Below are positions 9,952-18,719 of a stretch of DNA of 64,000 bases, piece after piece. The translations under genes and the position numbers were made by a program. The notes under the pieces are model-generated. The model was given only the letters and a program-made list of their open reading frames with translations. It did no database searches and was not told where the DNA came from. The stretch's first letter is position 1. The number at the start of each line of letters is the position of its first letter. Location: positions 2,976,001 to 3,040,000 of the forward strand of contig NZ_CP036298.1 in assembly GCF_007752135.1 (NCBI RefSeq), read 5' to 3'. This DNA comes from Aureliella helgolandensis. GTDB lineage: Bacteria > Planctomycetota > Planctomycetia > Pirellulales > Pirellulaceae.

Positions 9952-9981
9952 GGGCCGTTGACTGCTAGCAGTCAACGGCCC
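9952..9981. terminator. Perfect 30-bp palindrome, likely bidirectional terminator
   Basis: Two 15-bp arms, GGGCCGTTGACTGCT and its exact complement, abut with no spacer. A short ATTTTCG follows on the plus strand. It lies between the convergent glgX and lutB genes, where a shared terminator is expected. The U-tract is weak, so a regulatory or recombination site is not excluded. Confidence 0.6.
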
Positions 9982-10264
9982 ATTTTCGTGGATGTGCAGA
10001 AGCTACCGTTTCTGGTTTCAAAGCCCCGGATGTCACGTGCGTTCACAGTATGCCCGCTACCTGACAACGTCTCCCCTTGGGCTTGGCTTTTCTTCGACTC
10101 TATTCCACAGACTTGGTATCTACACCAATCGCTTGATCTCGCCAGATGCCCGTTCGCTACGGATTTTGAATCTGCAATTTAGCTTTTTCAATCCAAAGCG
10201 ACCGCAACCAGCCCTCGGACTGATGTCGCTAGCAATGATTCCATCGTATCAGCAAGATGCTTGG
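9982..10264. other. Intergenic, no gene seen
   Basis: This sequence between the palindrome and the end of lutB shows no credible coding frame. A short open frame starting near 9992 has no recognisable features, and nothing resembling a small RNA was identified by eye. Confidence 0.4.
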
Positions 10265-11665
10265 TTAAGAATCTGTTGAGTCGTCCTTGGGACGCTGCCG
10301 CTGGCGGTAGATTTCACGGAAACTCTGTTTGGGAGCAACCGGCAGGTCTCGTGCGCGCGCCCAGGTGTTGAGTGGATTGTGCGTAATCCAGTTCGGTAGG
10401 ATACGTAGTGATTTGCGAGCGATCCAACCAAGGGAGTTGTACAGCCAAGTGTGCCTGAAGACGTAGCTCGCCCCCTTCATCGAAATCCGTTTGCTAAACG
10501 GGATCAATTTCCGTTCAGCCAATTCGCCACGCCAGGCGAGCAATTGATGGTGTAGCGGAATTTTCACTGGGCAGACATCGGTGCAGGAGCCACATAATGT
10601 GCACGCGTAAGGCAACGAATGGTGCTTGTGTGCATCCTTCGTCGGCGATAACACGCTACCGATTGGGCCGGGGACAGTGGCGGAGTAACTGTGCCCGCCA
10701 CTTCGACGATAGACGGGGCAGGTATTCATGCAAGCCCCACAGCGGATGCACTGGAGCGATTCCTGGTAGACCGGGTTGGCGCGAATGTCGGTCCGCCCGT
10801 TGTCCACGATCACGATGTGCATTTGAGCACCAGGCCGTGGGCCATGAAAGTGGGAGGTGTAGGTCGTTATGGGTTGCCCCGTTGCGCTTCGCGCCAACAG
10901 TCGAGTAAAGAGCGACAAGTCTTGCAGACGTGGCACCAATTTCTCGAGTCCCATGCAAGCGATATGCAATGGTGGGAGCGAGACGCCTAAATCGGCATTT
11001 CCCTCGTTGGTGCAGACGACGATCCCACCCGACTCGGCAATTGCAAAATTGACGCCTGTGATCCCCGCTTCAGCTCCAATGAACCGTTGCCGCAATTCCT
11101 TGCGGGCAGCTCGAGTCAAGAAAGTGGGATCGCTGCTCCCCTTGGGGGTTCCGATATGCTGGTGAAAGGTCTCCCCCACCTCTTCCTTCTTGATGTGGAT
11201 TGCTGGCAACACGATATGGCTGGGCGTCTCGCCTCGCAGTTGAACGATCCACTCGCCCAAGTCGGTGTCGACCACCTGCATGCCGAGGCTCTCAAGGTGG
11301 GGATTGAGGTGGCACTCCTCGGTAAGCATCGATTTGCTTTTGACGACTCGCGTCACATTGTTGGCTTTCAGGATGCCCGACACAATCTCGTTGTGCTCTG
11401 CCGCATCGCGAGCCCAGTGAACGACGGCGCCCATGGCTGTTGCGTTGCGCTCGAATTCTTCCATATAGTGGGGCAGCCGCGCGAGCGTATGAGCTTTGAC
11501 TTGGGCAGCCAATTTGCGGAGTTGTTCCCATTCGGGAAGTGAATGCGCCATGCGATCCCGCTTCTGGCGAACAAACCACAATGCCCCGTCGTGCCAATGC
11601 GCTCGGTCTTCATCCCGAGTGAACTGATTCGCTAACTTTGCATGGTCGGTCGAAGGTGCAGACAT
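10265..11665 (-). CDS. lutB: Lactate utilisation iron-sulfur protein LutB
   Basis: Subunit of the LutABC L-lactate oxidation complex, or a related oxidoreductase. The 466 residues comprise an N-terminal LUD domain (about residues 60-290; 'FAIAESGGIVVCTNEGNAD' is typical) and a ferredoxin-type domain with two clusters, 'CIRCGACMNTCPVYR' (near 305) and 'CTLCGSCTDVCPVKIP' (near 355), each able to hold a [4Fe-4S] centre. A LutB-type C-terminal helical region follows. LutA and LutC are not adjacent; the gene follows argS by 60 bp on the same strand and converges with glgX. It therefore works with partners elsewhere, or the operon has been split. Confidence 0.9.
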   Translation of the reverse strand: MSAPSTDHAKLANQFTRDEDRAHWHDGALWFVRQKRDRMAHSLPEWEQLRKLAAQVKAHTLARLPHYMEEFERNATAMGAVVHWARDAAEHNEIVSGILKANNVTRVVKSKSMLTEECHLNPHLESLGMQVVDTDLGEWIVQLRGETPSHIVLPAIHIKKEEVGETFHQHIGTPKGSSDPTFLTRAARKELRQRFIGAEAGITGVNFAIAESGGIVVCTNEGNADLGVSLPPLHIACMGLEKLVPRLQDLSLFTRLLARSATGQPITTYTSHFHGPRPGAQMHIVIVDNGRTDIRANPVYQESLQCIRCGACMNTCPVYRRSGGHSYSATVPGPIGSVLSPTKDAHKHHSLPYACTLCGSCTDVCPVKIPLHHQLLAWRGELAERKLIPFSKRISMKGASYVFRHTWLYNSLGWIARKSLRILPNWITHNPLNTWARARDLPVAPKQSFREIYRQRQRPKDDSTDS

Positions 11666-11725
11666 CGGTTGAACTCGGCTGGGAGAGAGTGAAGTGTCGG
11701 CAAGCGATGGGATGAAGTACTACAT

Positions 11726-13684
11726 CTACATGCGGTCGACCACACCAATGCCAAGCAAGTCGAGTCCCTGTCGCAGTACTTGACCGGTGGCATGGCAAAC
11801 CGCCAAGCGGCTCTTGCGAATGGCATCGGTTTCAGCAATCAACACGGGGCATTGATCAAAGAAGCTGGCAAATTGTTTGGCAACTCCATACAGGTATCCC
11901 GCCAAGACGCTTGGGTAGTATTCTTCAACCGTCAAGTGCAACATGTCTTCGAACTGCAACAATTGCAGGGCTAGACTTCGCTCCGCAGGTTCTTGCAATT
12001 CGATGGTGAAGTCGGCAATCGTGTCTTGATTGACGTCGACCCCTGACTTGCGGAGGATACTCTGAAGGCGGGCGTACATGTATTGGATGTAGGCCGAAGT
12101 ATTGCCTTCCAGCTGGACCATTTTTTCGGTATTGAACTCGTAGTCGCTGGTGCGATTGTGGGAGAGATCGGCAAATTTGATGGCCCCCAAGCCCACCACG
12201 TTGGCGACTTGCAGGCGTTCATCAGCGGACATGTCCAATCCCGCTTTTTGCAGCCGGTCTGGGTTGCAAACGGCCTGGTGAGCACGCTCCACCGCTTCGT
12301 CGAGCAGATAGTCGAGGCCGATGACTGAGCCACTGCGGGTTTTAAAGGGCTTGCCGTCGGTCCCAAGCACCGTTCCGAAGCTGATGTGCTGGAATTCGGT
12401 CGCTTCATGCCCGCAGGCGCGGGCAGCGGCAAAGAGCTTCTGGAAATGCTCGCCCTGTCGATGATCGACGACGTAGAGGATGGCATCGGGTTGAAAGTGC
12501 TCCAGTCGATAGTCGATCGTTGCCAAGTCGGTTGTGGCGTATAGAAACGCTCCGTCCCGCTTGCGGATGATCATCGGCGCTTCAAAACCCTCGAGGAAGA
12601 TGCAGGTCGCTCCGTCACTCTCCACAGCCATTCCCGAATCGACTAGTTTCTGAACCGTACCAGCGAGCATCGGATGGTAGAAACTCTCGCCGTAGGTGTG
12701 GTCGAAGTGCACGTCGAGTCGCTCATAGACAGATTCAATCTCGGTAATCGAAAGCGGCAGGAACTTCTGCCAGAGCGCGATGCTGTCCGGATTGCCTTCA
12801 TGCAATTTGACGGTTTCTAGCTGAGCACGAGTCTCCAGGCCTGCATGTTCGGTTGCCAGCTGCATCAATTCCGTCGATTGGGCGACGGGTTCAATCTTCG
12901 CATTTAAACCAGCCAGTGTATCCTGACAATTGCGGATCTCTTTTTCAGCCGACTTGATCTGTTTCTTGCGATCCTTGTTGTCGGCAGGCAGCGCCACAGC
13001 AGCGGCTAGTCTCGCTTGTGCCGCTTCCACCGCTGCTTGTGCGGCAGCCAACTTGGGAATCGACGATTGGTATCCAATGATCTGTTGCACGAGGCGGTAG
13101 AGTCGACTGAGCTCTGCCACGGGATCTTGGGCAAAGGATGGCTGGTCGGCAAAATGCTGATAGCCATAGATAATCATTCCAAATTGCGTTCCCCAGTCGC
13201 CCAAGTGGTTGTCCGAAACAACATGGTGCCCCAGGAATCGCAACGTGCGGTTTAGTGCATCTCCGATAACGGTCGAGCGAATGTGTCCCACGTGCATCGG
13301 TTTGGCAACATTGGGAGCCGAGTAATCGAGCACATAGCGGCGCGGCGCGGCAACGCGGCTGACGCCACAACGGCTGTCTGCGGCCTGCTCCGCCAACTGG
13401 CTCGCGAGGTACGCATCTTTCAATTTTAGATTGATGAACCCTGGCCCAGCGATGGTAGGAGGTTCGCACAAATCATCGATTTGCAAACGACGCACCACCT
13501 CGGCAGCCACATCTTGCGGCTTCATACCCAGCGGTTTGGCCAGCGGCATGGCAATGTTGGCTTGATAGTCGCCGTTGCGGGGATCGCGTGCCACGGCCAC
13601 CCGCGCCGCGTGACTGGCCGGGTCTGCGACCCATCCGTCTAGGGCTTGCTCGAAACGACTGCGAAGCAAAGAGAGGATCTGCAT
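11726..13684 (-). CDS. argS: Arginyl-tRNA synthetase
   Basis: Class I synthetase charging tRNA-Arg. The HIGH box appears as 'HVGH' in 'KPMHVGHIRSTVIGDAL' (near residue 132), preceded by the N-terminal Arg-S additive domain. The family's weak KMSKS region is 'GKPFKTRSGSVIGLD'. The C-terminal DALR anticodon-binding domain ends in 'LRQGLDLLGIGVVDRM', a typical finish. At 652 residues it is longer than common bacterial ArgRS (about 550-590) because of a charged, Ala-rich helical insertion near residues 210-290 (AAQAAVEAAQARLAAAVA and onward). It lies 3 bp downstream of rsfS and is presumably co-transcribed with it. Confidence 0.95.
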   Translation of the reverse strand: MQILSLLRSRFEQALDGWVADPASHAARVAVARDPRNGDYQANIAMPLAKPLGMKPQDVAAEVVRRLQIDDLCEPPTIAGPGFINLKLKDAYLASQLAEQAADSRCGVSRVAAPRRYVLDYSAPNVAKPMHVGHIRSTVIGDALNRTLRFLGHHVVSDNHLGDWGTQFGMIIYGYQHFADQPSFAQDPVAELSRLYRLVQQIIGYQSSIPKLAAAQAAVEAAQARLAAAVALPADNKDRKKQIKSAEKEIRNCQDTLAGLNAKIEPVAQSTELMQLATEHAGLETRAQLETVKLHEGNPDSIALWQKFLPLSITEIESVYERLDVHFDHTYGESFYHPMLAGTVQKLVDSGMAVESDGATCIFLEGFEAPMIIRKRDGAFLYATTDLATIDYRLEHFQPDAILYVVDHRQGEHFQKLFAAARACGHEATEFQHISFGTVLGTDGKPFKTRSGSVIGLDYLLDEAVERAHQAVCNPDRLQKAGLDMSADERLQVANVVGLGAIKFADLSHNRTSDYEFNTEKMVQLEGNTSAYIQYMYARLQSILRKSGVDVNQDTIADFTIELQEPAERSLALQLLQFEDMLHLTVEEYYPSVLAGYLYGVAKQFASFFDQCPVLIAETDAIRKSRLAVCHATGQVLRQGLDLLGIGVVDRM

Positions 13685-13687
13685 GTT

Positions 13688-14206
13688 CTACTCAGACAAT
13701 TTGGCCATGTGCGCCGACGCTTCTGCGACGACCTGCGAGATATCTACCTGTTTTCCATCAGCCCACAACGATTCTAAGTCGTAATATTCGCGGGTTTCCT
13801 CGTCAAAGAGATGGACCACTATATTGCCGTAGTCGAGCACGATCCAACGACTCTCATCGTAACCCGCGACGCTAAGCCGGCGCTCATTGTGCTCGTGCTT
13901 CAACACCCGGTCAATCTCTTCACCCATGGCGGTCAACTGCCGTCGGCTGGAACCCGAGGCAATGACGAAAAAGTCGAAAAGAGCCGTTTGTTGAGTCAGA
14001 TCGAGCAGGATGATGTCCTGACCGCGGTTCTCTGCAGCGCACTTGACCGCTGCCATGGCAAGCGCCCGTGAGTATTCGATCTGTTCGGGAGATGCGAGGC
14101 TTCCCACCGCTTCCGATTGCGGCAAGGGAGCCGCCGGTGGTGGCGTTTTATCCTGTTTGTCGGACTCTGAATTCATGAATGTATGCGTTTGAAGGTGCGT
14201 TGACAT
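13688..14206 (-). CDS. rsfS: Ribosome silencing factor RsfS
   Basis: Binds ribosomal protein uL14 and blocks 30S-50S joining under starvation. The conserved domain (about residues 45-155) contains 'ILLDLTQQTALFDFFVIASGSSRRQL' and 'WIVLDYGNIVVHLFDEETREYYDLESLW', both strongly RsfS-like. An N-terminal extension of about 40 Pro/Ser-rich residues is not part of the family core, and translation could instead begin at 14176 (MNSESDKQ). The gene is first in an rsfS-argS-lutB strand run, with 3 bp to argS, and is divergent from bcp. Confidence 0.93.
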   Translation of the reverse strand: MSTHLQTHTFMNSESDKQDKTPPPAAPLPQSEAVGSLASPEQIEYSRALAMAAVKCAAENRGQDIILLDLTQQTALFDFFVIASGSSRRQLTAMGEEIDRVLKHEHNERRLSVAGYDESRWIVLDYGNIVVHLFDEETREYYDLESLWADGKQVDISQVVAEASAHMAKLSE

Positions 14207-14317
14207 AGTTCGGACATGCGGGAATTATAGCGACTTCCAAGAAATCCACACCCGCTAAACTGATAGCAATCCCCAGACCCCACTTACGGTGGGGCTACTC
14301 GCACGAGGAACATCCCC

Positions 14318-14791
14318 ATGGCTGATTGGATCGAAGAAGGTACACAAGCTCCTGCATTCACTCTCGCAACCGATTCGGGAGAAAAGATTAAGCTCAGTGA
14401 CTTTCGGGGCTCCCCGATCGTGCTTTACTTCTACCCCAAAGATGACACCCCAGGCTGTACTAAAGAAGCGTGCGCTTTTCGTGATCGCAAGGCTGATTGG
14501 ACACAGTTGGGAGTCACCGTGTTCGGAATTAGCCCCGATTCCGTGGAATCCCACGCGAAATTCCGCGACAAGTACGATCTGAATTTTCCCTTGCTGGTCG
14601 ATACTGACCACAAAATCGCCGAAAAATACGGAGCCTGGCGGGAAAAGAATATGTATGGAAAGAAGTCGATGGGAATCCAGCGAAGCACCTTCTTGATTGA
14701 CGCCGCCGGAAAAGTCGCCAAGGTGTGGAAGCGAGTTTCGGTGGATGGGCACGACGCCAAAGTCCTCGAGGCCCTCCAAGGCTTGCAGTAG
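14318..14791 (+). CDS. bcp: Thiol peroxidase, Bcp/PrxQ-type peroxiredoxin
   Basis: Thioredoxin-dependent peroxiredoxin reducing hydrogen peroxide and organic peroxides. The 157 residues form one AhpC/TSA domain with 'PKDDTPGCTKEACAFRD', placing the peroxidatic Cys at 47 and the resolving Cys at 52, the atypical 2-Cys PrxQ arrangement. The start at 14318 (MADWIEEGTQAPAF) matches the family N-terminus. It is monocistronic as far as can be seen and divergent from rsfS across about 110 bp that must contain both promoters. Confidence 0.95.
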   Translation: MADWIEEGTQAPAFTLATDSGEKIKLSDFRGSPIVLYFYPKDDTPGCTKEACAFRDRKADWTQLGVTVFGISPDSVESHAKFRDKYDLNFPLLVDTDHKIAEKYGAWREKNMYGKKSMGIQRSTFLIDAAGKVAKVWKRVSVDGHDAKVLEALQGLQ

Positions 14792-15194
14792 ACGCCGTCA
14801 GCATCGGTATGCATGCGACTCCTTGAGAGAGAGGGGGCCAGGGTGGCCGCTGGCGTGGTTTGGGCTGGCCAGTGGGCGTTGCCATATTACCAGCCTGCAC
14901 TTGCGTCGTGAGTCGGCTTGGGGCCACGCTGTTGCCGTACCGTTGTGCAAGGCACCCCTGTGCTGGAGTTGCAATGGCAATCCGTAGCGTGAGTAAGACT
15001 AGGGCGATCGTCGCTACGGTCGGGGGGCTCGAGTACGACTTACACATGGAAATAGGGCAGTCACGGCCCGGGGGGCCATGCCACCGGCGGGAATCACGGC
15101 CGGTGGGGTGTTGCAGGCGGAAAAGCTCTGTGGCACTGAAAGTCCGAGTTGGCTACTGTAGCAATTGCATTTGCTCCCGTAGCCCGAGGTCGCC
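14792..15194. other. Intergenic, GC-rich with small hairpins
   Basis: No credible gene. An 8-bp-stem hairpin (CCACCGGC/GCCGGTGG at 15081-15088 and 15099-15106) and smaller GGCC-rich inverted repeats are present, without a T-run. It presumably carries the bcp 3' end and the promoter of the next gene. Confidence 0.4.
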
Positions 15195-16892
15195 ATGTCG
15201 CCTATCGTCTCCATACTCCGCGCCACCCATTGTCGCAGTACGCATCACTATTTTGCTATCGATGCGATTCAGAACTTGGCGACGCCCAGTGGTCAACGAT
15301 TGGCCAATATTTTGTTGAAGTATCACGATGACTACTTGGTCGGCGCCAAGGCGCCAGACAAGTCGTTCCGCGACTTCCAGAATCACGTATTGCACGTCCA
15401 AGACGGATATTGGGGAGGAGCGACCGCCGCCTGTGAAGAGTGGTTGGAAAAGACCATTGGCTATCTGAATCGGCGGAAATGGAAAAAAGCCGCCTATGCC
15501 TGTGGGGTGCTCAGCCACTATTTCACCGACCCCCTCATGCCCTTGCATACCGCCCAGTCCGAGCGCGAGGCGATTGTGCATCGCCCCATGGAGTGGAGTA
15601 TCTGTAAGTCCTATGATGCGATTCATGCGCAGTGTGGCCCGCAGCACATGGAGATCGATTTCCAGCTTGCCTCCGGAGAGGGGTGGATCAGCAAGGCGGT
15701 TACTGCTGGTGCCGAGATTGCCAATCAGCATTACGCGCGTTTGATTGAGATTTATGATCTTGAACTCGGTTGCCAGCACCCCCCGGACGGCTTAAATCAC
15801 GAAGCTCGGCAAATCCTAGCGGAGCTGTTTGGCATCGCCCTCACCGGTTGGGGCTCGGTGGTGACCCGAATTGCCGATGAGATCGAAGTGGAATTGCCCG
15901 AGAGTTCGCTGGCATTGACAACCCTGCTAGCCAGCGTGGATATGCCGTTGGCCTGGATCGTTGGGCGAGTCTCAGATGCGGCCGAGCAACGTGCCGTGGC
16001 GGCTCTTTTCAAAGAGTATTCGGCCAAAGGAACCCTGAAGCGGCATCGCCCCCCGGAGATCAAGAAGGTGGCAAAGGAACGGGCAAAGTCTCCTGCACGT
16101 CCCTCCACCGGGCCGTTGACTTCCCAGCAGCCAGCTGGCGGTTTGCAGGTCGCGGTTGACGAGGGCAGCAGGCCGGAGGGAGCCTCTTGGCAAGAAGCGG
16201 GGACGCGTGCGCGAGACCTGTTCGAAACAATTGGAGCCACTCACACGACGGCGGCGGTTCAAACGGCCGAACCTCCACTTCAGGCCGCCCCAACGCTCGT
16301 CTCGCTGTCCGCCTCAAGAGAGTCGTTTGCAAGACCACTCGCCCGATCGGAACCCTTTGTGGTGGCTAACTCCTCCACGGGCGTGGTCGCGGTAGAGCAA
16401 CCTCCCGCTCAGACTGTTTCAAGCCCGTTTACATCTGCAGCGCGAGTCTCCGCGCCGGTCCAAGCTTCCCTGAACGCTGCGTCGCCCATTGTTGATGCGC
16501 CCTCCATCGGCCCCAAAACGGCAGCCCGATTTGAGCGGGTAGGGATCGCGACCGTGGGGCAGTTTCTGCAAGCCAGCCATGTAGAACTGGAGCAGCAGCT
16601 CAACACCCGCTGGATTACTCAGTCCCTCTTGGCGGAATGGCGCGACCAAGCGCTCCTCGTGTGTGACGTTCCTGCCTTGTGTGGGTATCGAGCCCAATTG
16701 CTCGTTGCAGCCGATTGTCGCAGCGTGGCGATGCTCAGGCAAAGCAAGGCCGCGGAACTCGCTCAGCGGATCGATCTGGTGTGCAACAGCATCGATGGGC
16801 AGCGGATCCTCAGGGGAAGCCCACCGCCGACTCGAAACGATATTGCCAATTGGATTCTATCGGCTCAGGATAGCCAGGCTCGTGCGGCTTAG
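15195..16892 (+). CDS. Zinc-dependent phospholipase C-like protein with DUF4332 tail
   Basis: Two-domain protein of 565 residues. The N-terminal part (about 1-240) resembles the zinc-dependent phospholipase C/S1-P1 nuclease-like family (PF00882): 'HVLHVQDGYWGGA' and 'GVLSHYFTDPLMPLHTAQSE' carry the spaced His/Asp ligands expected for a multi-zinc site. Residues about 285-420 are a Pro/Ala/Ser-rich linker. The C-terminal 130 residues ('APSIGPKTAARFERVGIATVGQFL') match DUF4332, a predicted helix-hairpin-helix domain known from planctomycetes and cyanobacteria. No signal peptide is evident, which is odd for a phospholipase, so the real substrate may be intracellular. It appears monocistronic. 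Confidence 0.75.
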   Translation: MSPIVSILRATHCRSTHHYFAIDAIQNLATPSGQRLANILLKYHDDYLVGAKAPDKSFRDFQNHVLHVQDGYWGGATAACEEWLEKTIGYLNRRKWKKAAYACGVLSHYFTDPLMPLHTAQSEREAIVHRPMEWSICKSYDAIHAQCGPQHMEIDFQLASGEGWISKAVTAGAEIANQHYARLIEIYDLELGCQHPPDGLNHEARQILAELFGIALTGWGSVVTRIADEIEVELPESSLALTTLLASVDMPLAWIVGRVSDAAEQRAVAALFKEYSAKGTLKRHRPPEIKKVAKERAKSPARPSTGPLTSQQPAGGLQVAVDEGSRPEGASWQEAGTRARDLFETIGATHTTAAVQTAEPPLQAAPTLVSLSASRESFARPLARSEPFVVANSSTGVVAVEQPPAQTVSSPFTSAARVSAPVQASLNAASPIVDAPSIGPKTAARFERVGIATVGQFLQASHVELEQQLNTRWITQSLLAEWRDQALLVCDVPALCGYRAQLLVAADCRSVAMLRQSKAAELAQRIDLVCNSIDGQRILRGSPPPTRNDIANWILSAQDSQARAA

Positions 16893-17037
16893 ATGCGGCC
16901 GGCGTCCATAGCATGGAGCCGATTTGCTTCAGCCCACTTGAGATCCTCAGGCTGATCGGGACAATCTGACCTGTGAAAGCCAGAGCTGTTGCTGTGTACG
17001 AAACTCCCGCACCCCAGAATCGTCAGGACCCGCATTC

Positions 17038-17595
17038 ATGTCGACTCAATATGACCGCCAACGCCTCATTGCTCTGATCAAGGAGCATGCGCTGCAGTTC
17101 GGCGATTTCACTTTGGCCAGCGGTAAGAAGGCCAAGTTCTATCTCGACTGTCGCAAGCTGACGTTGCATCCGTTGGGAGCGAATCAGATCGGCGCTGGCA
17201 TGCTTGACCTGCTCGCCGACGAGCTTCCCGATGCGATCGGGGGGATGGCCATTGGAGCCGATCCGATTACTGCTGCTACCATTACGCTGGCTGGGCAGCG
17301 CGAGCAAAATCTACTTGGATTTATCGTTCGCAAGGAAGCCAAACAGCATGGAACCGGCCGTCAAGTCGAGGGGCCCGTCGCGGCGGGTATGTCGGTCGTG
17401 ATCGTAGAGGATGTCGTGACCAGTGGTGGCAGCGCTCTGAAAGCCGTGGAGGCTGTACGAGAATTTGGACTCAAAGTCGATAAGATTCTCGCCGTGGTTG
17501 ATCGCCTCGAAGGTGGCCGCGAAGCGATTGAAGCGGCCGGTTTGACCCTGCAAACGCTGGTCACCGTTCGCGACTTGGGTATCGAAGCAACCTAA
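17038..17595 (+). CDS. pyrE: Orotate phosphoribosyltransferase
   Basis: Converts orotate and PRPP to orotidine monophosphate in de novo pyrimidine synthesis. The 185-residue product begins at 17038, and the conserved N-terminal region 'GDFTLASGKKAKFYLDCRK' follows. The PRPP-binding loop is 'VVIVEDVVTSGGSALKAVEA' (about residues 120-139). No other pyr genes are adjacent. The next gene on the same strand starts 31 bp later and is probably co-transcribed. Confidence 0.95.
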   Translation: MSTQYDRQRLIALIKEHALQFGDFTLASGKKAKFYLDCRKLTLHPLGANQIGAGMLDLLADELPDAIGGMAIGADPITAATITLAGQREQNLLGFIVRKEAKQHGTGRQVEGPVAAGMSVVIVEDVVTSGGSALKAVEAVREFGLKVDKILAVVDRLEGGREAIEAAGLTLQTLVTVRDLGIEAT

Positions 17596-17626
17596 CCATC
17601 AACCTTTAGAGTGGGATCGGCGTCGT

Positions 17627-18319
17627 ATGGAGACATCGCTGCATCGGCAATTGAAAATGCGCTACGCCGTGACCGACGATCAAACGGAGGTCACGGTCGA
17701 CGGATTTCGGATTGATGCCATCTCGGCGGCTGGTGAGTTGATCGAAATCCAGCATGCCTCCCTGGGGGCGCTGCGCGACAAGACTCGCCAGTTGTTAGCC
17801 ACCCCCAATCGCACCCTCCGCATCGTCAAGCCGATCATCGCTCGCAAGCGAATCGTTACTTTAGACAAACGCGGTGGCGACGTCCTGCGTAGTCGCCTTA
17901 GCCCCAAGCGGGGGGAGCTGCTCGATGTTTTCGAAGACCTCGTCCACTTCGCCAGCGTATTTCCACAGCCGGGGCTAATCTTGGAAGTGGTGTTGATTGA
18001 ATCTGAGGAAACGCGTCTCGATCGAGTTCGCGCATCGCGCCGCGGCAAGAAGTACATCACATTGGATCAGCGTTTGGTGGAGATTCAAGCGTCGATTGAG
18101 CTTCGCACCCGCAACGATTTGCTGCACCATCTACCCGTAAAGTCCCTTCCCAAAACGTTTGATACCGCAGAATTAGCTGCCCTCATGAAACGGCCGCGCT
18201 GGCTTGCCCAGAAGGTCTGCTACTGCCTGCGCCAAACCGGTGCCGCTCGCACGATTGGGAAACGTGGCAATAGTGTGACGTACAAGCTAGTACGGCAGCG
18301 CGGAAAGCGAGCCGCCTAA
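17627..18319 (+). CDS. Uncharacterised protein, possible nuclease-like fold plus winged helix
   Basis: I do not recognise this 230-residue protein as a named family. Seen: the N-terminal 85 residues show a pattern reminiscent of PD-(D/E)XK nucleases, namely 'VDGFRIDAI' (Asp) followed after a short strand by 'ELIEIQHASLGALRDK' (Glu-x-Gln). The centre is mixed and basic. The last 55 residues ('TFDTAELAALMKRPRWLAQKVCYCLRQ') look like a winged helix-turn-helix. It follows pyrE by 31 bp. Cytoplasmic, with no signal or membrane segment. A DNA-related role is inference; no catalytic residue can be proved by eye. Confidence 0.6.
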   Translation: METSLHRQLKMRYAVTDDQTEVTVDGFRIDAISAAGELIEIQHASLGALRDKTRQLLATPNRTLRIVKPIIARKRIVTLDKRGGDVLRSRLSPKRGELLDVFEDLVHFASVFPQPGLILEVVLIESEETRLDRVRASRRGKKYITLDQRLVEIQASIELRTRNDLLHHLPVKSLPKTFDTAELAALMKRPRWLAQKVCYCLRQTGAARTIGKRGNSVTYKLVRQRGKRAA

Positions 18320-18719
18320 AACGCTTCGTGGGGGGGCGAGGAGAAAGCCCTTGTGTACTGCACACCCACACACACGCGAGCGATGGGGCCGAACGGCCAT
18401 GTTGTCACGGGACCGGTCATCAGCCTCCCCAAGGAAAGAGTCCCGACTGACTGCCTCCCTTGTCCACCAAGGCGTGGGATACAGGCTGGTCAGTGCAGAG
18501 CAACCAGTTCGAGCCGCGTGGTGCAGTGGTTGCACGGCAGAGCTGCGAGAATGTATCTTGGTCATGCTGGAGGCTTCTACCTCTTCGGCTTCAGCACCTC
18601 TGGAGCTCGAATTAAATGCATGCAGGAAGTGAAGTCGTCAGCAGTCTACGAAACTCACCGGGAGTTGAGGGACCGCCGCCAATGCGGATCGCACCCTACT
18701 TTTTTTGCGACGAATTCCT
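18320..18719. other. Intergenic, no gene seen
   Basis: Open frames here are overlapping in several phases and lack any protein signature. A short CA-rich stretch occurs at 18356-18376. The region probably contains the promoter of the SRPBCC gene. Confidence 0.4.

Noticed and set aside
10265-14206. Idea that rsfS-argS-lutB forms a functional stress/lactate module
   Set aside because: Spacing allows co-transcription, but no sequence evidence links lactate oxidation to translation genes; kept only as gene order.
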